Origin: Acidobacteriota bacterium
GTDB lineage: Bacteria; Acidobacteriota; Vicinamibacteria; Fen-336
DNA length: 36,033 nt
Assembly: GCA_016199625.1 (NCBI GenBank)
Contig: JACQGI010000009.1
Coordinates: 1 to 36,033, forward strand
Reading direction: 5' to 3'
The first letter of the stretch is position 1, and each line of letters opens with the position of its first letter. The position numbers and the translations under genes were made by a program. A model generated the notes under the pieces. It searched no databases, was not told the DNA's origin, and worked only from the letters and a program-made list of their open reading frames with translations. Shown piece after piece: positions 1 through 8,792 of this stretch.

Positions 1-1350
1 ACCGGCCTCTCCGTGGCCTTCGACCTGCCCACGCAGATCGGCTACGACTCCGACGACCCCCATGCCGTGGGTGAGGTGGGGCGCGTGGGCGTGGCCATCG
101 ACAGCCTCGAGGACATGGAGACGCTCCTCGACGGGATCCCCCTGGACCGCGTTTCCACGTCGATGACCATCAACGCGACGGCGGCGATTCTCCTCGCTCT
201 CTACGTCGCAGTGGCGCGCCGGCGGGGGATCGCCGAGTCGGCGCTCTCGGGCACCGTCCAGAACGACATCCTCAAGGAGTACGTGGCGCGGGGGACGTAC
301 ATCTACCCGCCCAGACCGTCGCTGCGCCTCGTCACCGACGTCTTCGCCTACTGCGCCGAGCGTGTGCCGAAGTGGAACACCATCTCGATCTCGGGCTACC
401 ACATCCGGGAGGCGGGGGCGACGGCGCCCCAGGAGATCGCCTTCACGTTCGCCAACGCCCTGGAGTACGTCCGCGCCGCACAGGGGGCGGGCCTCGACGC
501 CAACCGGTTCGGCGAGCGGCTCTCGTTCTTCTTCGCCTGCCACTCGGATTTCGTCGAGGAGGTGGCGAAGTTCCGTGCGGCACGGCGGCTCTGGGCGCGC
601 CTCATGATGGAGCGCGGGGTCACGAACCCCAAGGCGCAGCAGCTCCGCTTCCACGTACAGACGGGGGGCGTGACCCTCACGGCACAGCAGCCCGACAACA
701 ACGTCGTGCGGGTGGGGCTCCAGGCCCTGGCCGCGGTCCTCGGGGGCTGCCAGAGCCTCCACACCAACGCGAAGGACGAGGCCCTCGCCCTGCCCAGCGA
801 GGCCTCGGCGAAGCTCGCGCTGCGCACGCAGCAGGTCATCGCCTTCGAGTCGGGCGTCGCCGACACCGTGGATCCCCTCGGAGGCTCGTACGCCGTCGAA
901 GCCGCCACGGAGCAGCTCGAAGGCGACGCGCGGAAGATCCTCGACCGGATCGAGTCGAAGGGCGGCGCCCTCCGCGCCATCGAGCAGGGGGAGATCCAGA
1001 GGGACATCCAGGAGTCGGCCTACCGGTTCCAGAAACAGGTCGAGGCGGGCGAGCGCGTGATCGTCGGCGTCAACCGGTTCCAGGAGACCGACGAGGCGCC
1101 GCCGACCGACATCCTCCGCATCGACCCCGAGCTCGAGAGCGCCCAGGTCGCGCGCCTTCGAGGGCTGCGGGCGCGGCGCGACGCCGGACGGTGGGCGGCT
1201 GCCCTCGACGCGCTGGCCGAGCAGGCGCGGGGGGGCGGAAACCTCGTGCCGTGCCTCTTGGACGCCGTCCTCGCGTGGGCCACGGTCGGGGAGATCGCCG
1301 GGCGGCTCCGCGAGGTCTTCGGCGAGCACCGGGAAACCCTGGTGCTGTGA
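1..1350 (+). CDS. Methylmalonyl-CoA mutase, stand-alone catalytic (large) subunit, 5' partial
   Basis: Adenosylcobalamin-dependent isomerase that interconverts methylmalonyl-CoA and succinyl-CoA in propionate metabolism. The frame is open from base 1, so the N-terminus (roughly the first 100 or more residues, including the substrate-contact Tyr region) lies outside; 449 residues are visible. Family hallmarks seen are [37 protein letters not shown] (catalytic His codon at 400-402) and GGSYAVE. The Arg at 289-291, in the position of P. shermanii Arg207 that contacts the methylmalonyl carboxylate, is kept, which favours methylmalonyl-CoA over isobutyryl-CoA. The protein ends shortly after the TIM barrel, so the C-terminal B12-binding domain is absent and must be a separate gene, not present in this window. 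The stop overlaps the next start (GTGA). Confident on family; substrate is inferred. Confidence 0.93.
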   Translation, partial: TGLSVAFDLPTQIGYDSDDPHAVGEVGRVGVAIDSLEDMETLLDGIPLDRVSTSMTINATAAILLALYVAVARRRGIAESALSGTVQNDILKEYVARGTYIYPPRPSLRLVTDVFAYCAERVPKWNTISISGYHIREAGATAPQEIAFTFANALEYVRAAQGAGLDANRFGERLSFFFACHSDFVEEVAKFRAARRLWARLMMERGVTNPKAQQLRFHVQTGGVTLTAQQPDNNVVRVGLQALAAVLGGCQSLHTNAKDEALALPSEASAKLALRTQQVIAFESGVADTVDPLGGSYAVEAATEQLEGDARKILDRIESKGGALRAIEQGEIQRDIQESAYRFQKQVEAGERVIVGVNRFQETDEAPPTDILRIDPELESAQVARLRGLRARRDAGRWAAALDALAEQARGGGNLVPCLLDAVLAWATVGEIAGRLREVFGEHRETLVL

Positions 1351-2285
1351 GGCGGCTCGTCTTCCGCCTCCGGGTCGAGGAGGCGATCGCGCTGGGTTTC
1401 CTCCTTCCCACGACCTACCTGACCGTCGTGGCCAACGTGTACGCCGACCGCGCGGGGATCCTGGGCGACCGCTACCCCGGCGGGATCCCTCGCCTCCTGG
1501 CGGCCGTCCTCTTCCTCGGCATCCTGGGCCTCAGCCGGCGACACTGGCCGGCCTCGCCGTGGGTGACGGGCCTCCGCGAGGCGCTGCCGTTCCTCGCGTG
1601 CATCCTGATCTACACGAACCTCCACGACACCATCGGCTTCGTGAACCCCCACGACGTCCACCACTACCTCGCGGCCCTCGATCGGAAGATCTTCGGCGTC
1701 GTGCCGTGCCTCTGGGCCGAGCGCTTCATCACGCGGGGCCGGACGGACCTCATGAGCTTCTTCTACCTGAACTTCTTCTGGATCGCCCCCTCCACGTCGC
1801 TCCTGCTGCTCCTGCTGGGCCGCTGGTCCGAGTTCCGGCGGACGACCCTCAGCGTCGTCGTCTGCTTCTACATGGGCTACGTCCTCTACGTGGTCTTCCC
1901 GGCCGCTCCGCCGCGCCTCGTGCTGGTCTACGAGTTCAACCGGACCCTCCGGGGCTACCCGAGCCTCTTCGCCGACGTGTCGGCACGAGCCCTGGAGCTC
2001 CTGCCCGTGGACAGCCGCGCCGCCTTCCCGTCCCTCCACGCCGCCGTGAGCCTCGTGGCCCTGGTCTTCGCCTGGCGCCACCTCCGGGCTTGGTCCTGGG
2101 TCCTCGTGCCGTTCGTCCTGGGCCTGTGGGTCTCCACCATCTACCTGCGCCATCACTACGTCGTGGACCTCCTGGCCGGCTGGGCCCTGGCGCCGGTGGC
2201 GATGGCCGTGGCTCCGCGGTTGGACGCGTGGTGGGCCGCCCGCCAGCGAGCCCTCGGCTACGAGCCGGCGCGCGGAGCGCCGTGA
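1347..2285 (+). CDS. PAP2-superfamily membrane phosphatase / inositol-phosphotransferase-like protein
   Basis: Polytopic inner-membrane protein of 312 residues. The C-terminal half carries the phosphatidic acid phosphatase type 2 signatures: FPSLHAAVS with His231 and [11 protein letters not shown] with His270 and Asp274. A PAAPPR segment before them resembles the Aur1/inositolphosphorylceramide-synthase-like branch (PAP2_3). About six hydrophobic segments are visible. Such enzymes remove or transfer phosphate-linked headgroups of lipids at the periplasmic face; the actual substrate cannot be read from sequence. The GTG start at 1347 overlaps the mutase stop by four bases, and the stop overlaps the GTG of the next gene in the same way, so translation is probably coupled. 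Coupling to a GT-C-like gene suggests a lipid or glycolipid role (inference). Confidence 0.85.
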   Translation: MRRLVFRLRVEEAIALGFLLPTTYLTVVANVYADRAGILGDRYPGGIPRLLAAVLFLGILGLSRRHWPASPWVTGLREALPFLACILIYTNLHDTIGFVNPHDVHHYLAALDRKIFGVVPCLWAERFITRGRTDLMSFFYLNFFWIAPSTSLLLLLLGRWSEFRRTTLSVVVCFYMGYVLYVVFPAAPPRLVLVYEFNRTLRGYPSLFADVSARALELLPVDSRAAFPSLHAAVSLVALVFAWRHLRAWSWVLVPFVLGLWVSTIYLRHHYVVDLLAGWALAPVAMAVAPRLDAWWAARQRALGYEPARGAP

Positions 2286-4594
2286 AGCAGACGACCAGCC
2301 GGGGCTCGCGGCGCGGTGCGCCGCCGGCCCCGGTCGTAGCTGGGGCGCCCCCGTCGCCGGCCTCGGTCGGTCGTATCTCGGCGGGAGCGGCCCTCCTGTA
2401 CGTGGTCCTCGCCGTGGCGTGGGCCTCGCCCTCGTCGCTCTCGCCGGCGGACACGGTGCCCAACCTCGGGGACCCGCTCCACCTCGCGTGGGTCATGGCC
2501 TGGGACGCCCACCAGCTCGCGCGGGATCCCCTGGCGCTCTTCGACTCGAACTCCTTCTACCCGTACCCGCAGAGCCTGGCCTTCGGCGATCACCTGCTGC
2601 CGGAGGCGCTGCTCGTGGCGCCGGTCTACTGGACCACGGGAAACGCGCTGCTCGCTTCGAACGCGGCCGTGGTCGCGGGCCTGGCGCTCTCGGCATTGGC
2701 GATGTTCGCGCTGGTGCTGCGCCTCACGGCGTCGGGCCCGGCGGCCCTCCTCGCGGGGCTGCTCTACGCCTTCAACGGCCTGACGCGCCACGAGCTGCCG
2801 CGGGTGCACGTACTCCACCTGCAGTGGTGGCCCCTCGCGCTCCTGTTCTTCCTCCGGTTCCTGGATGAGGGACGGCGTCGCCACGCGGCCCTGGCGGCGG
2901 GGTGCCTCCTACTGCAGTGCCTCTCCGGGACGTACGACCTCGCGTACACCCTCCTCCTGCTCCCTCTCTGGCTCGCCGGGCCCTTCGTCCTCGGGCGGCG
3001 CCTGCCCACGTCCCGCGAGGTTCGGATCCTCGGCGTCGCCCTGGCCCTCGCCGCCGTCCCGCTGGGTGCCGTCGTGACGCCGTACCTCCGCCAGTTCCGC
3101 GCCCTGGGCCTCGAGAAACGGCAGGCCGAGGCTCTGCTGGGTCTGTCGCCCGCCGACCTCGCGCGCCTCCGCGACGCCGGCTTCGAAGGCGGGTTCGCGC
3201 CGGGAGCCGACCTTCTCTCCTACATGGACCCCGAGGAGGGCAGCGTGCTTTGGGGCCGCTTCGCGGGGATTGCGGAATCCGAGCTGCCGCACTTCCCGGG
3301 GCTCCTCGGCGGGACGCTCGCGGTGCTGGGCGCTGGGTCGCTCCGGCGCCTCCCTCGTCCCGCCCGCGACGCCGGCGCCCTCGCCCTGGCGACCGCGCTG
3401 ACCGCCCTGCTCCTCTCCCTCGGGTCCCGCGTCCGCGTCGGCGGCGCCGACTGGGGACCTGGCCCGTACGACCTGCTGCACCGCTACGTGCCTTTCGCCC
3501 GGGGGATGGCGAGTCCCGAGCGCTTCGGCGTCCTCGTGGGCCTCGGCGGGGCGATCCTCGCAGGCTTCGGCGCGGCACGGCTCCTGCCCCTCGTCGCGCC
3601 ACGGTGGCGCCTCGGGGCCATGGCCGCCGCGGCGGCCTTCGCCGTCCTCGAGCACTGGGGGCCTGTCGGCGCGGCCGCTCCGGTGCCCACGGGGCGTGAC
3701 CTGCCGCCGGTCTATCGCTGGCTCGCCACGGACGGCGACGGTCCCGTGATCGAGCTGCCGCTCTACTCCGAGCGGGACAAGAAACAGTGGGCGGCGTACC
3801 CGTTCTTCTCCACGTACCACTGGCGGCCCGTCCCGATCGGGCGGACCTCGTTCTACCCGCCGGCCCACGACCGCCTCGCCTTCGAGCTGCGAAGCTTCCC
3901 GGACGAGACGTCCCTCGCGCTCCTCGAGCGCCTCGGCCTCCGCACCGTCGTGGTCCACCCACTCGTCTGGACGCCTGAGGAGCGTGGAGCACGCCTCGAG
4001 GCCCTGGACGCGGAGCCCCGCCTCGAGCGCGTCCGGGTGTTCGACGAGGCCGTCCCGGCGCGCTTCGCGGCGCTGCGGCTCGGGCACGAGCGTGTTTACA
4101 GGCTGAAGGCCGTCTCGCATCCCCCTCTCCCGCCGTGCCGTCCCGAGGCCGAGCTGCCGAGGGCGGACTGGCGCCTCTACGGATCGGGTATCGCTCCGCC
4201 CCACCGCGTCCGCGACGGCGATCTCGGGACCTCCTGGATGACCCTCGCGCCGCAGCGCCGCGGCGACCACCTCCAGGTCGTGCTGCCGCAACCCCAGACG
4301 GTCTCCGCCATCGCACTCGAGATGGCCTACCCCTACGAGGAGTTCCCGCGCGGCCTCGATCTTCTCGTGCCCGATGCCGGGGGCTGGCGGCCGGTGCCGT
4401 ACGCCGATGGGCCCGAGGAGGCGTGGGAGCGCCTGGACGACCTCGTGCGCCGCCCCCGCGAGGCGCGAATCGTCCTCCGCTTCCCGTCTCGGAGCCTCAC
4501 GACCTTCACCCTGGCGCTGGGGACGCGGGACCGGGACTGGGCGAGCCCACGCTGGTCGGTGGCGGAGCTGCGCGCGTATCGCGCGTGCCGCTAG
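2282..4594 (+). CDS. GT-C-like multi-pass membrane protein with C-terminal discoidin-like domain
   Basis: A 770-residue protein. After a short Pro/Ala-rich cytoplasmic N-terminus there are about 11 to 13 hydrophobic segments (from residue 35 to about 460), with a loop after TM1 containing GDPLHLAWVMAWDAHQL and NSFYPYPQSLAFGDHL, a pattern seen in GT-C/YfhO-like lipid-linked sugar transferases. The extracytoplasmic part then has an alpha/beta region (DGPVIELPLYSERDKKQ) and, from about residue 625, a stretch resembling F5/8 type C (discoidin) domains: WRLYGSG, DGDLGTSWMT, LPQPQTVSAIALEMA. This suggests a glycosyltransferase-like enzyme with an appended carbohydrate-binding module. No donor or acceptor can be assigned. 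GTG start overlaps the upstream stop; its own stop lies only six bases from the convergent gene. Confidence 0.8.
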   Translation: MKQTTSRGSRRGAPPAPVVAGAPPSPASVGRISAGAALLYVVLAVAWASPSSLSPADTVPNLGDPLHLAWVMAWDAHQLARDPLALFDSNSFYPYPQSLAFGDHLLPEALLVAPVYWTTGNALLASNAAVVAGLALSALAMFALVLRLTASGPAALLAGLLYAFNGLTRHELPRVHVLHLQWWPLALLFFLRFLDEGRRRHAALAAGCLLLQCLSGTYDLAYTLLLLPLWLAGPFVLGRRLPTSREVRILGVALALAAVPLGAVVTPYLRQFRALGLEKRQAEALLGLSPADLARLRDAGFEGGFAPGADLLSYMDPEEGSVLWGRFAGIAESELPHFPGLLGGTLAVLGAGSLRRLPRPARDAGALALATALTALLLSLGSRVRVGGADWGPGPYDLLHRYVPFARGMASPERFGVLVGLGGAILAGFGAARLLPLVAPRWRLGAMAAAAAFAVLEHWGPVGAAAPVPTGRDLPPVYRWLATDGDGPVIELPLYSERDKKQWAAYPFFSTYHWRPVPIGRTSFYPPAHDRLAFELRSFPDETSLALLERLGLRTVVVHPLVWTPEERGARLEALDAEPRLERVRVFDEAVPARFAALRLGHERVYRLKAVSHPPLPPCRPEAELPRADWRLYGSGIAPPHRVRDGDLGTSWMTLAPQRRGDHLQVVLPQPQTVSAIALEMAYPYEEFPRGLDLLVPDAGGWRPVPYADGPEEAWERLDDLVRRPREARIVLRFPSRSLTTFTLALGTRDRDWASPRWSVAELRAYRACR

Positions 4595-4600
4595 CCTCCT

Positions 4601-6460
4601 TCAGGGAGCCGTCGCCGCCAGAAGCTCGGCGACGGCGAGGCGCAACGCGGTGAGCTCCACCCGGGCGGGGTAGTGGTCCGTGGCTCGCTCCATCTCCGGC
4701 ACGCGCAGCTCCCACGTGAAGGCCGGCACGGCGCGATAGCGCGGCGACGCGAAGGGCGAAGCGTAGCCCGGGAAGCCCGCCGAGTAGACCCGATATCCGT
4801 CGGCGCGCCAGCGGTCGACCTGGTCCCAGAGCGCCTCCGGCGGGCTCCCCCCCTGCAACACGAGCGCCTCGACGCCGTGCCGGAGGCGCAGGGGCAGCGC
4901 CACCGCGTACACGGCTGGCTTCGGCCAGAGCAGGACGACCGAGCGTGGGCCCAGCCGCGCGGCGAGGTCGGCGACCTGCGCCCCGGCTCCCGCGTACTCC
5001 GCGTGGTCGAGGAGGGGCTGGCTCGCCCGGCCCGCGTGGAGGGCCGCGGCGCCGGCGAGCAGGATCGGCGCGACGTCGCGGGCGACGGGCCAGGGCTGCC
5101 TCGCGAGGACGGCGAGTGCCTGCGCCGCGAGCAGGAGCAGGGTCGGAAGGGCGAGGGGGAGCCACCGCCGGATCGCCCAGTGGTAGTCAGGGGAGACCGC
5201 GGGCTCGACGACGAGTTGCGCCACGGCCGGCAGGCCGAGCGCCAGCCAGGGCCAGAGGCGCGGCAAGGGGCCCGCTGCGGCGACCCGGATGGCGCCGGCT
5301 GCGGCGAGGCCCAGCATCCACGGCGCCACGTACCAGCTCAGGGCCACGAGGGTGGGCCAGCGCGCGAGCAGCGCGGCGGCGACGCCCAGGGCGAGCATCG
5401 CCGCCAGCGCACGGCGCAGCGGGCCCTCGTGCGCCGCGAGCCACGGGCGGAGGCGGAGGGCTACCGGCATCGCGAGGAGAGCGAGGGGAGCCACGAGCGC
5501 CGCCGTGCGTGCGGGCGGCGTGTGGGCGAAGACGAACCGCAGGTACGTAGCGCCGGTCGTCGTCACGTAGACGACGGCCTGGAGCAGGAGCGGGACCTGG
5601 AGGGCGAGGAGGGGCCATGCGGGCCTGCCGCGCCAGCGGGCGGCCACGACCGAGACCGCGAGGAAGAGCGGCGCCGCGAGGAGCAGCTCGGCCCGCGTGA
5701 GCGCCGCGAGGCCCCAGCAGGTCCCCGCGAGCAGTCCCAGGCGCCGGTCGGCACCGTCGAGGTATCGGGCCGCAGCCGCGAGCCCTCCCCACAGCCAGCA
5801 CTGCGCGGCCGCCTCCGCCATCGGGTAGCGGGCGAACCACAGCTCGGCGGGGCAGAGCGCCAGCAAGGCCGCGGCCAGGAGGCCCGCGCCGCGGCCGACG
5901 AGCGTGCGGCCGGCGGCCCACACGCCCAGGCAGCCCATCACGGCGTAGACGGCCGGGACGCGGAGCGCTCCCGCCGTTCCCGCGAGCGCGTGCCCCAGGC
6001 CCAGGCTCACCGCGTGGAGCGGCAGGAAGATGGGGCCGGCGAGGCCGAGCGCGGGATCGAGGTAGGGGACGCCCCGGAAGCGCTGGAGCGGGTCGGTGGC
6101 GCGGAGCTGCTCGAAGAAGACGGGCCACAGGTCGGACGGGATCGCGGCGCCGAACGCGTCGGTCCAGACGAGCCCGCCGGTCTGCTCGACGACGAGGCCG
6201 AAGGCGACGTAGTAGCCGGGATCCCGGTGGCCCAGGACCCACTCGAATGGGTGGACGAACGTGGGCGCCAGGATCCCGAGGATCAGGAGCGCTCCCGCGT
6301 CCCAGGCGCTCGCGCCGCGCCTGCGTACGAGCCCGCCCGGCGCCGCCGCGCAGGCGAGGGCCGCGCCGCCCAGCGCCACCGTGATCCGGGCGGAGAAAGC
6401 GCCGGCCTGAGCCAGCGCCGTGGCCACCCCTGCCAGGGCGGCGAGGCACGCGAGGGCCAC
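4601..6460 (-). CDS. GT-C-like multi-pass membrane glycosyltransferase homologue
   Basis: A 619-residue polytopic membrane protein with about 12 hydrophobic segments. The first loop has HRDPGYYVAFGLVVEQTGG and later ARYPMAEAAAQCWLWGGLAAAARYLDG, typical of the dolichyl-phosphate-mannose-protein mannosyltransferase-like (PMT/ArnT-related) GT-C fold, where an Asp or Glu in the first loop is catalytic. It would use a polyprenyl-phosphate sugar donor at the outer membrane face; specificity is unknown. The GTG at 6458-6460 begins within the first hydrophobic segment, and the frame stays open upstream with a plausible cytoplasmic stretch (LARRSRPRREPPPP...) but no ATG, GTG or TTG, so a CTG start upstream is possible. 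It faces a second GT-C-like gene tail to tail with six bases between stops. Confidence 0.78.
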   Translation of the reverse strand: MALACLAALAGVATALAQAGAFSARITVALGGAALACAAAPGGLVRRRGASAWDAGALLILGILAPTFVHPFEWVLGHRDPGYYVAFGLVVEQTGGLVWTDAFGAAIPSDLWPVFFEQLRATDPLQRFRGVPYLDPALGLAGPIFLPLHAVSLGLGHALAGTAGALRVPAVYAVMGCLGVWAAGRTLVGRGAGLLAAALLALCPAELWFARYPMAEAAAQCWLWGGLAAAARYLDGADRRLGLLAGTCWGLAALTRAELLLAAPLFLAVSVVAARWRGRPAWPLLALQVPLLLQAVVYVTTTGATYLRFVFAHTPPARTAALVAPLALLAMPVALRLRPWLAAHEGPLRRALAAMLALGVAAALLARWPTLVALSWYVAPWMLGLAAAGAIRVAAAGPLPRLWPWLALGLPAVAQLVVEPAVSPDYHWAIRRWLPLALPTLLLLAAQALAVLARQPWPVARDVAPILLAGAAALHAGRASQPLLDHAEYAGAGAQVADLAARLGPRSVVLLWPKPAVYAVALPLRLRHGVEALVLQGGSPPEALWDQVDRWRADGYRVYSAGFPGYASPFASPRYRAVPAFTWELRVPEMERATDHYPARVELTALRLAVAELLAATAP

Positions 6461-6595
6461 GAAGAACAGCCACTCGGGCAGGTCCAGGAGCGGGGGCGGC
6501 GACGCGGTGGGCGCGACGTCGCGGGCCGGGGGCGGTGGCTCGCGGCGGGGGCGAGAGCGTCGGGCCAGGGTCCCTCCCTCGTGCGGCGGAATGGA

Positions 6596-6622
6596 GCCGG
6601 GGGCGGCGCTGCCGCCCCCGGC
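6596..6622 (-). terminator. GC-rich hairpin after the DUF2911 gene
   Basis: A perfect 12-bp inverted repeat (6596-6607 against 6611-6622) with a 3-base loop sits 10 bases past the stop codon of the DUF2911 gene on the minus strand. There is no clear U-run after it, so it may be a factor-assisted or pausing hairpin rather than a classical intrinsic terminator. It separates that gene from the GT-C-like gene downstream. Confidence 0.6.
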
Positions 6623-6632
6623 GGCGACGGGC

Positions 6633-7217
6633 CTACTTGGGGGCTTGCAGGGCGATCGACCAGCTCTCCTCGCCCCACGACAGCTTCATCGTCGCGCCGT
6701 CTTTGGCCGGCGCCATCTCGATGGTGAACGTGTCGACGGGGGTCGTGACGGCCTCCTTCTGCATGGCGGCCCGGAGGACCTCCTTGTCGGCCACGCTCTT
6801 CTCGTAGCCGTCGAGGCGCGGCCAGGGCTCGTTGGCCAGGTTGGGCGGGGCCTGGGCCCAGATCTTGATCAGCGGGATGCCCAGGTCCTTGTTGAGGACG
6901 AGGTTGCGCGCCCCGTCGGCGGGAAGGTGGACGTAGACCGAGTATTTGCCGGCGGGCACCCTCTTGCCGCCGATCACGAGGTCGGCCTCGGTGGTGAAGG
7001 TCGTGACCTGGTCGTCGCCCGCCCGCCAGATGCGCTCCTCGGGGAGCTGCTTCAGCAGGTCCGCGAGGGGCCGCCCCTTGAGGAGGGGCCGGCCGTAGTC
7101 GACCGTCACCTTCTTGCCGTCGATCGTGGCCGTCGCGCCGCCGCGCTGGGAGGCCCCGAACGCCAGGCCGGTCCCCAGGGCGAGGACGGCCGCCGTGTGA
7201 GCGATACGCACGCGCAT
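6633..7217 (-). CDS. DUF2911 family exported protein
   Basis: A 194-residue protein with an N-terminal signal peptide (MRVRIAHTAAVLALGTGLAFGAS) and then a DUF2911 domain over nearly its full length. Characteristic stretches are VTVDYGRPLLKGR, RIWRAGDDQVTTFTTEADLVIGGKRVPAGKYSVYVH and the C-terminal TPVDTFTIEM, ending WGEESWSI. The family is common in Bacteroidota and Acidobacteriota and has no known biochemical function; a beta-sandwich periplasmic role is likely. The ATG is preceded by a good AGGAG Shine-Dalgarno and a TAACAT -10-like box at 7237-7242 that overlaps the gatB stop, so it may be transcribed both from its own promoter and with gatB 22 bases upstream. A strong hairpin follows the stop. 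Confidence 0.88.
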   Translation of the reverse strand: MRVRIAHTAAVLALGTGLAFGASQRGGATATIDGKKVTVDYGRPLLKGRPLADLLKQLPEERIWRAGDDQVTTFTTEADLVIGGKRVPAGKYSVYVHLPADGARNLVLNKDLGIPLIKIWAQAPPNLANEPWPRLDGYEKSVADKEVLRAAMQKEAVTTPVDTFTIEMAPAKDGATMKLSWGEESWSIALQAPK

Positions 7218-7236
7218 GTCTCCTGACTCCTTCCGA

Positions 7237-7242
7237 ATGTTA
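7237..7242 (-). promoter_or_regulatory. -10-like box (TAACAT) for the DUF2911 gene
   Basis: On the minus strand TAACAT lies about 20 bases before the ATG at 7217 and includes the gatB stop codon. An AGGAG ribosome site follows between box and start. No convincing -35 was seen, so this is a position-based guess. Confidence 0.3.
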
Positions 7243-8715
7243 GCCGCCCAGAGATTTCTTCAGCAGGGAGTTCACCACCTGCGGGTTCGCCTTGCCTCCG
7301 GTCCTCCTCATGACCTGGCCGACGAACCACCCGAGGGTCGTCGCCTTGCCTTTCCGGTAGGTCTCGACCTGCTGCGGGTTCGCGGCGACCACCGCGTCGA
7401 CGGCCGCCTGGATCGCCGCCTCGTCGGAGACCTGGACGAGCCCCTCGCGCTCGACGATGGCGTCCGGGGCGTCGCCCGTGGCCCACATTCTCTCGAAGAC
7501 GTCCTTGGCGATCCTGCCGCTGATGGTGCCGGCCTCGATCATCCGGATCGTCTCGGCCAGGCGTTCAGGGCTCACCGGACACGAGGCGAGCGGCCGGTCG
7601 TCCTCCTTGAGCTTCCGGAGCACCTCGGTCATCACCCAGTTCGAGGCTGCCTTGGCGCTGCCGCTCGTCCGGGCAGCGGTCTCGAAGTAGTCCGCCACGT
7701 CCCGCCCGAGAGTGAGCACGCCGGCGTCGTACTCGGGGATCCCGTACTCCTCCACGAAGCGCCGGCGCCTCTCGGCCGGAAGCTCGGGCAGCGACGCGCG
7801 GACCTCCTCGATCCACTCCCTCGACAGGACGAGGGGCGGGAGGTCGGGCTCGGGGAAGTAGCGGTAGTCGTGGGCCTCCTCCTTCGAGCGCATCGAGGCC
7901 GTCTCGCCGCGGTCGGCGTCCCACAGGCGCGTCTCCTGGACGATCCGGCCGCCGGCTTCGAGCACGGCCACCTGGCGGGCGACCTCGTAGTCGACGGCCC
8001 GGGCCACGTTGCGGAACGAGTTCAGGTTCTTGATCTCCGTCCGCGTGCCGAACGCCTCGGCGCCGCGCGGGCGGACCGAGACGTTGGCGTCGCAGCGGAG
8101 GGAGCCCTCCTCCATGTTGCAGTCGGAGACCTCGGCGTAGAGCAGGACCGACTTCAGGGCCGAGAGGTAGTCGTGGGCCTCCTCGGAGCCGCGGAGGTCC
8201 GGGTACGAGACGATCTCGATGAGCGGGACGCCGCTCCGGTTGAAGTCCACGCCGCTCTTCTCCCCGGACCAGGGGAAGCCCTCGTGGAGGAGCTTGCCGG
8301 CGTCCTCCTCCATGTGGATCCGCTGGACCCGAACCCGGCGGAGTGCGCCGCCCGACGGGATCTCGACGTAGCCCTCCGTGGCGAGCGGCCGTTCGTACTG
8401 GGAGATCTGGTAGCCCTTCGGCAGGTCCGGATAGAAGTAGTTCTTCCGGGCGAAGACCGACGTCTCGTGGAGGGTGCAGCGGGTAGCGAGGGCCGCCTTG
8501 ATAGCCAGGGTGACGGCCCGGCGCGAGAGGACGGGAAGCGCTCCCGGGAGCCCCAGGCACACGGGGCAGACGTTGGTGTTCGGCGCGTCGCCGAAGCGGT
8601 TCCGGCACGAGCAGAAGATCTTGGTCGCCGTGAGGAGCTGGCAGTGGACCTCGAGGCCGATGACCGGCTCGTACTTCGCGAGGACCTCCTCGTTCTTCCT
8701 GGTCGCCGTGGCCAT
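7240..8715 (-). CDS. gatB: Aspartyl/glutamyl-tRNA(Asn/Gln) amidotransferase subunit B
   Basis: GatB of the GatCAB complex, which amidates mischarged Glu-tRNA(Gln) and/or Asp-tRNA(Asn) in the cytoplasm; this subunit carries the kinase active site. 491 residues, the usual family length. Seen: the N-terminal YEPVIGLEVHCQLLTATKIFCSC, the zinc-type Cys set (FCSC ... CPVC), the KNYFYPDLPKGYQISQYE stretch, the signature VDFNRSGVPLIEIVS, and the C-terminal GatB/YqeY tRNA-binding domain ending QVVNSLLKKSLGG. ATG at 8715 was preferred to an in-frame GTG two codons upstream. gatA and gatC are not next to it. A TAAGAT hexamer ends nine bases before the ATG with no Shine-Dalgarno, suggesting a leaderless transcript. 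Confidence 0.98.
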   Translation of the reverse strand: MATATRKNEEVLAKYEPVIGLEVHCQLLTATKIFCSCRNRFGDAPNTNVCPVCLGLPGALPVLSRRAVTLAIKAALATRCTLHETSVFARKNYFYPDLPKGYQISQYERPLATEGYVEIPSGGALRRVRVQRIHMEEDAGKLLHEGFPWSGEKSGVDFNRSGVPLIEIVSYPDLRGSEEAHDYLSALKSVLLYAEVSDCNMEEGSLRCDANVSVRPRGAEAFGTRTEIKNLNSFRNVARAVDYEVARQVAVLEAGGRIVQETRLWDADRGETASMRSKEEAHDYRYFPEPDLPPLVLSREWIEEVRASLPELPAERRRRFVEEYGIPEYDAGVLTLGRDVADYFETAARTSGSAKAASNWVMTEVLRKLKEDDRPLASCPVSPERLAETIRMIEAGTISGRIAKDVFERMWATGDAPDAIVEREGLVQVSDEAAIQAAVDAVVAANPQQVETYRKGKATTLGWFVGQVMRRTGGKANPQVVNSLLKKSLGG

Positions 8716-8724
8716 GAGCACAGG

Positions 8725-8730
8725 ATCTTA
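8725..8730 (-). promoter_or_regulatory. -10-like box (TAAGAT) for gatB, leaderless arrangement
   Basis: TAAGAT on the minus strand ends nine bases before the gatB ATG at 8715. Transcription would begin at or within a few bases of the start codon. No Shine-Dalgarno is visible in the gap. Confidence 0.4.
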
Positions 8731-8736
8731 GCACGC

Positions 8737-8752
8737 AGGGTCGAGCGACCCT
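8737..8752. promoter_or_regulatory. Operator-like palindrome in the gatB/phosphoesterase divergent region
   Basis: A perfect inverted repeat, AGGGTCG-AG-CGACCCT (7-bp arms, 2-base centre). It sits between the two divergent promoters, seven bases upstream of the gatB -10-like box and touching the TTGACA of the phosphoesterase promoter. The short centre is more like a dimeric protein-binding site than an RNA hairpin. The binding protein is unknown. Confidence 0.4.
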
Positions 8753-8781
8753 TGACACGTGGTGCCGCCACCCGGTAAGAA
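8752..8781 (+). promoter_or_regulatory. Sigma70-type promoter of the metallophosphoesterase gene
   Basis: A full consensus -35 TTGACA at 8752-8757, 18 bases, then a weak -10 TAAGAA at 8776-8781. The GTG start is at 8793, so the transcript would have a leader of only a few bases. Confidence 0.45.
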
Positions 8782-8792
8782 GGGCGCGCCTC

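Noticed and set aside
1559-2281. Upstream extension of the GT-C-like gene to 1559
   Set aside because: This part overlaps the PAP2 gene and reads as Arg/Pro-rich filler; GTG 2282 overlapping the PAP2 stop is the natural start.
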